7,515 nt of DNA from Phycisphaera sp. Its GTDB lineage: Bacteria > Planctomycetota > Phycisphaerae > Phycisphaerales > Phycisphaeraceae. A model generated the notes under the pieces. The model had not been told where the DNA came from and did no database searches. It saw nothing but the letters and a program-made list of their open reading frames with translations. The position numbers and the translations under genes are program-made. Shown here in pieces: positions 4,357 through 7,515 of this stretch. The stretch lies in contig JARFRI010000173.1 in NCBI GenBank assembly GCA_029287335.1, positions 1-7,515 on the forward strand, written 5' to 3'. Numbering within the stretch: the stretch's first letter is position 1; each line of letters begins with the position of its first letter.

Positions 4357-6642
4357 TTAAGCCGTGCCGGTTGTATCGGCGTGCATCCCGCGGATCGGTA
4401 GGCGAAGCGTCGCGGACGTCCCTTCATTGATGCGTGAGTCAAGGTCGATTCGCCCGCCATGAGCCAGGACCAGTTGCTGGGCCCGGGCCAAACCCATGCC
4501 GACCTGTCGGCCCGCGGGCTTAGCGCTAAAGAACGGATCAAACGCATGGGTCAACGTTCGGCCGTCCATCCCGTCGCCATCATCAACCACGCGGATCACT
4601 ACCGACTCCATGGCCGAGTCGGTGTGTGCCGAGAGATGTACCTCGCCGCTCGGGTTGGCCTGCAGCGCATTCAGCAATAACTCGGTAACTGCCCGAGCGA
4701 TCATCGCAGGGTCGCAGTGGATGATGGGGAGGTCGCCCTTGACGCCCATGGTGATCTCGATGTTGCGCTCGCGTTTGGAACGCGCCTGGCGAGCAGTCCT
4801 CACCACGTCGTCCAATAAGCCAAGCAACTGGACCGGTCGGCATTTCGGTGTCGGCGGGTTCGCGAACATGTGCAGCGCAGTGATCAAATCGCTGAGCTTG
4901 TGCGACTCTTGGAACACGAGTTGGGCGGCCTGCTGGTCCCGGCTGCCCTGTGGCAGTGACTTAGATAATAGTTGTGACCGCCCCGCGATCACCGCCAATG
5001 GGTTGTTCATCTCATGTGCTGCGCCAGCAGCCATCTCGCCCAATCGGGCCAACGACTGCTGCTTGAGTAGCGCGTCTTGTGCCTCGGCCAGTTCGGTGTT
5101 CGCCTCGTTCAGCGCCTCGCCCATGCGCTTGACGCCCTCGTGCTGCGCGGCCGCAGCGATTGACCCGCCCCATGTCGCCAGTAACGGGTGTAGCACATGC
5201 CACGCTGGCAACTGCGGTCGATCGTGGATCAACAGCGCTGCGGTGCCCCAGCCCGAACTCAGCGGCAGCAGCCGGATTTCGCGCACATCGTCCGCACGCA
5301 CCAGCGCATCGCTGACCCAAGGCAACAGGCCCATCAGGTTCATCGCCGCGGGTTCATGGGCATCCATCTCCGATAACGCCGGCGCGCTGGGCGGAGGGTC
5401 GATCGCTTCGTACAGTGCGCCGCCGTCGGCGGTCTGTTGGCCGATCAGCCACTCTTCGCGATGCGACGGATTCGTGCTGGGGTACAGCACCGCGTAAAAC
5501 CCTTCGCCAAACAGCGACCGGGCCGACGCCATCACCGACTCAAGTACATCCTGAACGCTCCGGCCAGGCGTCGCCTGGCTATGAAACGATGCGATCGTCT
5601 CGAGCACTCGGCCCTGACCGGCGGCCTGCTTGCTGCTCACATTCAATTGTTGATTGAGTCGGCCCAGCGCCTCGTTAGCACGCTGGATCGACGCCATCAT
5701 CAAGTCCTGCGACGGCGCCTCACCCAGCCCAAGCTCCCCGCCACGACGGTGCAACTCGTCATACAACGAAAGGGTCGCTGACTCGATCGCAGGCTTGGAT
5801 AAGCCCAAGCGCTCAATCAGCATGTCCGTATCCGCGACTAGGCCGTGGTTACCCGAAGTGCCCAGCATCTGCCGACGGACGATCGCATTGCTTAGCGTGA
5901 TCAGCCCGACCATCCGTCGATGCGGCAAATCCGGCAACGCCTCGTATGGGCTGCCGTGCAGCCAAATACAGTCTTGAATCACATGCGGCAGGCCCCACTG
6001 CTCGGCCAAGCGTTTGCCCGCCGAGTGGTGGTCGATGCCCACAATGCTGCGCTCGACCTCCGCGATCGCGCAGCGCTTGTTCTTACATATCGCGACTACC
6101 CGCGCATAGCTGCGCGGTAACACCTGATCCAGCGCCAGCTTGCCGATGTCGTGCAGTAAGCCGCACACAAATGCCTGGTCGGCCGGCAAGTCCTGCTGGC
6201 CCGGATGCGCCTTGGCGATCAGCTCTGCGAGGACGCCCACCGCCATCGCGTGGGTCCACAGCCCGTCACGGTCAAACGCCTCAGGCTCGGGCTCATTCGT
6301 TGATGCTTGGGTGGGCACCGCATCGGCTTTCTGAAAAACCTCCAGCACCTTCAGCGACAACACCGTATTACGGATCGCGTCAAAGCCAAGCAGCTTCACC
6401 GCTTTCTCGATCGTGATGACATCGCTACGCACGCCCTTGTCCGCGCGGGTGCACTGTGAGATGATCTTCGCGGTCAGTGCCGGGTCCGACGCGACCAGGC
6501 TGATCACTTCTTTCGTGCTCGACGAATCGTCAGAGGTCAATTGCAACAACCGCGCCGCCACCGTTGGTAGAGTCGGCAGCGTGTCCAGTTGTCGCAGGAT
6601 CAGTTCGATCCGCTGGGGCTTGGGCACTTGCGAGGCGACCAT
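4357..6642 (-). CDS. HDOD domain - GAF-like - histidine kinase hybrid sensor
   Basis: This 761-residue protein has no obvious membrane segment and is probably cytoplasmic. Residues about 13-280 form an HDOD domain: LDTLPTLPTVAARLLQL at the front, WTHAMAVGVLAELIA (His131), GLLHDIGKLAL (His164-Asp165), GIDHHSAGKRLAEQWGLP and a late His229. The HD dyad is intact. A degenerate GAF-like region (about 345-500) and a short coiled coil (about 500-530) follow. The kinase core then starts at LARLGEMAAGAAHEMNNPLA with phosphoacceptor His543. The ATPase has the N-box TELLLNAL (Asn658), G1 box DDGDG (687-691), FDPFF (701-705) and G2 box GMGLA (715-719), all complete, so autophosphorylation should be possible. 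The start ATG 6640-6642 has TGGAG 5 nt upstream. The response regulator gene ends 45 nt before it on the same strand, pointing to a cognate pair. The HDOD domain may be the sensing or partner-binding part. The stimulus is unknown. Confidence 0.92.
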   Translation of the reverse strand: MVASQVPKPQRIELILRQLDTLPTLPTVAARLLQLTSDDSSSTKEVISLVASDPALTAKIISQCTRADKGVRSDVITIEKAVKLLGFDAIRNTVLSLKVLEVFQKADAVPTQASTNEPEPEAFDRDGLWTHAMAVGVLAELIAKAHPGQQDLPADQAFVCGLLHDIGKLALDQVLPRSYARVVAICKNKRCAIAEVERSIVGIDHHSAGKRLAEQWGLPHVIQDCIWLHGSPYEALPDLPHRRMVGLITLSNAIVRRQMLGTSGNHGLVADTDMLIERLGLSKPAIESATLSLYDELHRRGGELGLGEAPSQDLMMASIQRANEALGRLNQQLNVSSKQAAGQGRVLETIASFHSQATPGRSVQDVLESVMASARSLFGEGFYAVLYPSTNPSHREEWLIGQQTADGGALYEAIDPPPSAPALSEMDAHEPAAMNLMGLLPWVSDALVRADDVREIRLLPLSSGWGTAALLIHDRPQLPAWHVLHPLLATWGGSIAAAAQHEGVKRMGEALNEANTELAEAQDALLKQQSLARLGEMAAGAAHEMNNPLAVIAGRSQLLSKSLPQGSRDQQAAQLVFQESHKLSDLITALHMFANPPTPKCRPVQLLGLLDDVVRTARQARSKRERNIEITMGVKGDLPIIHCDPAMIARAVTELLLNALQANPSGEVHLSAHTDSAMESVVIRVVDDGDGMDGRTLTHAFDPFFSAKPAGRQVGMGLARAQQLVLAHGGRIDLDSRINEGTSATLRLPIRGMHADTTGTA

Positions 6643-6687
6643 TGATGCTCCAAAAGTGCATGAGGGGGATGGGGCGTGGTTTCCCTC

Positions 6688-7320
6688 TTACGCTTCGATC
6701 AACGACTCAACGCGAGCCATCAGCTCTTCAAGGTCAAACGGCTTCTTGATGAAGTCGTCCGCCCCGCTGGTAAGCAGGCCATCGATCTCCTCGCGGTTTA
6801 CCACGCCCGAGACGATCAAGATCTTCATCGCCTGCAGACGCGGGTTCTTCCGAACCGTCTTGCAGACCATGTTCCCGTTGATGTCCGGCAGCATATAGTC
6901 CAAGATCATCAGGTCCGGCTTGAAGTCCGTCGTCATCAGACCCGCGTCGTAACCCGTCGTCGCGGTCTGCAACTCGTACCGGCCGTCACTGCCGAGCATG
7001 TCTTTAAACAACGCGACAATCTGCGGGTCGTCATCGACAACGAGGATCTTCTTCTTGCCGCCGCCAAAGGCGTCGGTTGGGATCTCGTTGGATTTCATGA
7101 AGCGGATGAGCTCTTCGCGCGGGATGCGTCGGAAGCGCGAGCCCGGGACGCGGAAGCCCTTGAGTCGGCCCGCATCAAAGCAGCGGATGATGGTTTGCTG
7201 TGAAACCTTGCAGACCTCCGCCGCCTCGCCGGTGGTGAAGACTTGCTTATCGTGCAGGTCTTCGCCGTTGGCCGTGGCCTTGCCGTTTTTGTGCCCGTTG
7301 GTGCCGTTGTTGGTGCCCAT
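6688..7320 (-). CDS. Response regulator with N-terminal excisionase/MerR-like HTH and C-terminal receiver
   Basis: This 210-residue protein was started at ATG 7318-7320, preceded by GAGGG (7328-7332) at 7 nt. The 27-residue extension possible upstream (to 7401) is low-quality sequence without a better site. An Asn/Gly/Lys-rich leader (1-20, NGTNGHKNGK) precedes a helix-turn-helix of the HTH_17/excisionase type (about 27-77: VFTTGEAAEVCKVSQQTIIRCFDAGRL, then the wing FRVPGSRFRRIPREEL). After a GGGKKK linker comes a complete receiver (about 90-210). Its residues are acidic pair Asp96/Asp97, phosphoacceptor Asp141 in MILDYMLPD, switch Ser171 and Lys193 in IKKPF. It should be a phosphorylation-controlled DNA-binding regulator. 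The order HTH then receiver is the reverse of OmpR or NarL families. The gene heads the minus-strand cluster, 45 nt before the HDOD-kinase gene, its likely partner. The palindromes upstream could be its own sites. Confidence 0.92.
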   Translation of the reverse strand: MGTNNGTNGHKNGKATANGEDLHDKQVFTTGEAAEVCKVSQQTIIRCFDAGRLKGFRVPGSRFRRIPREELIRFMKSNEIPTDAFGGGKKKILVVDDDPQIVALFKDMLGSDGRYELQTATTGYDAGLMTTDFKPDLMILDYMLPDINGNMVCKTVRKNPRLQAMKILIVSGVVNREEIDGLLTSGADDFIKKPFDLEELMARVESLIEA

Positions 7321-7327
7321 GATGAAG

Positions 7328-7332
7328 CCCTC
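7328..7332 (-). promoter_or_regulatory. Ribosome-binding site fixing the response regulator start
   Basis: GAGGG on the minus strand, 7 nt before ATG 7318-7320, supports the 210-residue form over the longer open frame. Confidence 0.7.
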
Positions 7333-7343
7333 GATCAAGGTAG

Positions 7344-7424
7344 TTGGCCAAGCGAACGGACACACCACGCCGCGATACGCATCGCGACACTGACGGCCCA
7401 AGGCTTACCCAAGTTGTCCAACTT
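7344..7424 (-). promoter_or_regulatory. Leader of the regulator operon with three palindromes (candidate operators)
   Basis: The 195 bases from 7321 to the window end hold no gene. Upstream of the regulator start there are three perfect palindromic elements. They are TTGGCCAA (7344-7351), CGCGAT-ACGC-ATCGCG (7371-7386, 6-bp arms) and AAGTTG-TC-CAACTT (7411-7424, 6-bp arms). The distances of roughly 25-100 nt from the start are where operators for an autoregulated regulator would lie. No convincing -35/-10 pair was found on the minus strand, so the promoter itself is not placed; it could also lie beyond the window. Confidence 0.4.
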
Positions 7425-7515
7425 CACAATCGGGGTAAAGCGCGCGCGACTTAATACCGGTTGTGCGGGTTAGGAACGATTGGCGAAATGGGGGAGGGTT
7501 GTAGGGGGGCGGTCG

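Noticed and set aside
4496..5497. Long plus-strand open frame (333 codons) opposite the kinase gene
   Set aside because: It is Ser/Ala/Cys-rich with no domain motif and lies wholly antisense to the kinase, whose boxes are all intact. It is a typical shadow frame in GC-rich DNA.
6676..7203. Plus-strand open frame of 175 codons opposite the response regulator
   Set aside because: It is antisense to a regulator with a full set of receiver residues and has no motif of its own.
7321..7401. N-terminal extension of the response regulator by 27 residues
   Set aside because: ATG 7318-7320 has GAGGG at 7 nt, while the extension shows no domain and overlaps two of the palindromes.
7490..7509. G-rich run that could form a G-quadruplex
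   Set aside because: Only three G-tracts lie close together. A fourth would need a loop of about 20 nt, so the fit is poor.

Overview
The window is a GC-rich bacterial chromosome segment with closely packed genes. No 16S or other phylogenetic marker is present. A sulfatase of the large planctomycete type, a short GspG-like pseudopilin and HTH-receiver/HDOD-kinase signalling proteins together suggest a planctomycete, perhaps a Phycisphaerae-like aquatic bacterium. That assignment is an inference.

Layout. Positions 1-878 (+) hold the C-terminal 291 residues of a sulfatase whose start lies outside the window. It converges on a short BLUF blue-light receptor gene (901-1329, minus). A gene-free stretch follows (1330-1718): its BLUF1-proximal part is AT-rich and carries a probable promoter and an imperfect palindrome. 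Next come a tRNA-Val(GAC) gene (1719-1792, +) with a strong intrinsic terminator (1799-1824), and a second BLUF gene on the plus strand (start chosen at 1956, end 2387). The two BLUF proteins are paralogues. Both keep the flavin-switch residues Tyr8, Asn32, Gln50, Trp91 and Met93 at exactly the PixD/Slr1694 numbering.

The rest is a minus-strand series of four co-directional genes, read from right to left. The first is a response regulator with an excisionase/MerR-like HTH in front of its receiver (7320-6688). The second is a large HDOD-GAF-like-histidine kinase (6642-4357). The third is a protein with a degenerate receiver, a coiled coil and a GAF domain (4188-2956). The fourth is a type IV pilin-like/GspG-like pseudopilin (2884-2408), which converges on the second BLUF gene. 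The 45-nt kinase-regulator gap argues for a shared transcript and a cognate pair. The degenerate-receiver protein may be an accessory sensor or adaptor, and the pseudopilin a structural output or a separately transcribed neighbour. Three short palindromes lie upstream of the regulator and could be operator sites.

No CRISPR array, insertion sequence or phage gene is visible. The points of most interest are the BLUF pair around a tRNA, the four-gene signalling/pilin cluster with a pseudo-receiver and an HTH-first regulator, and several palindromes at regulatory positions.
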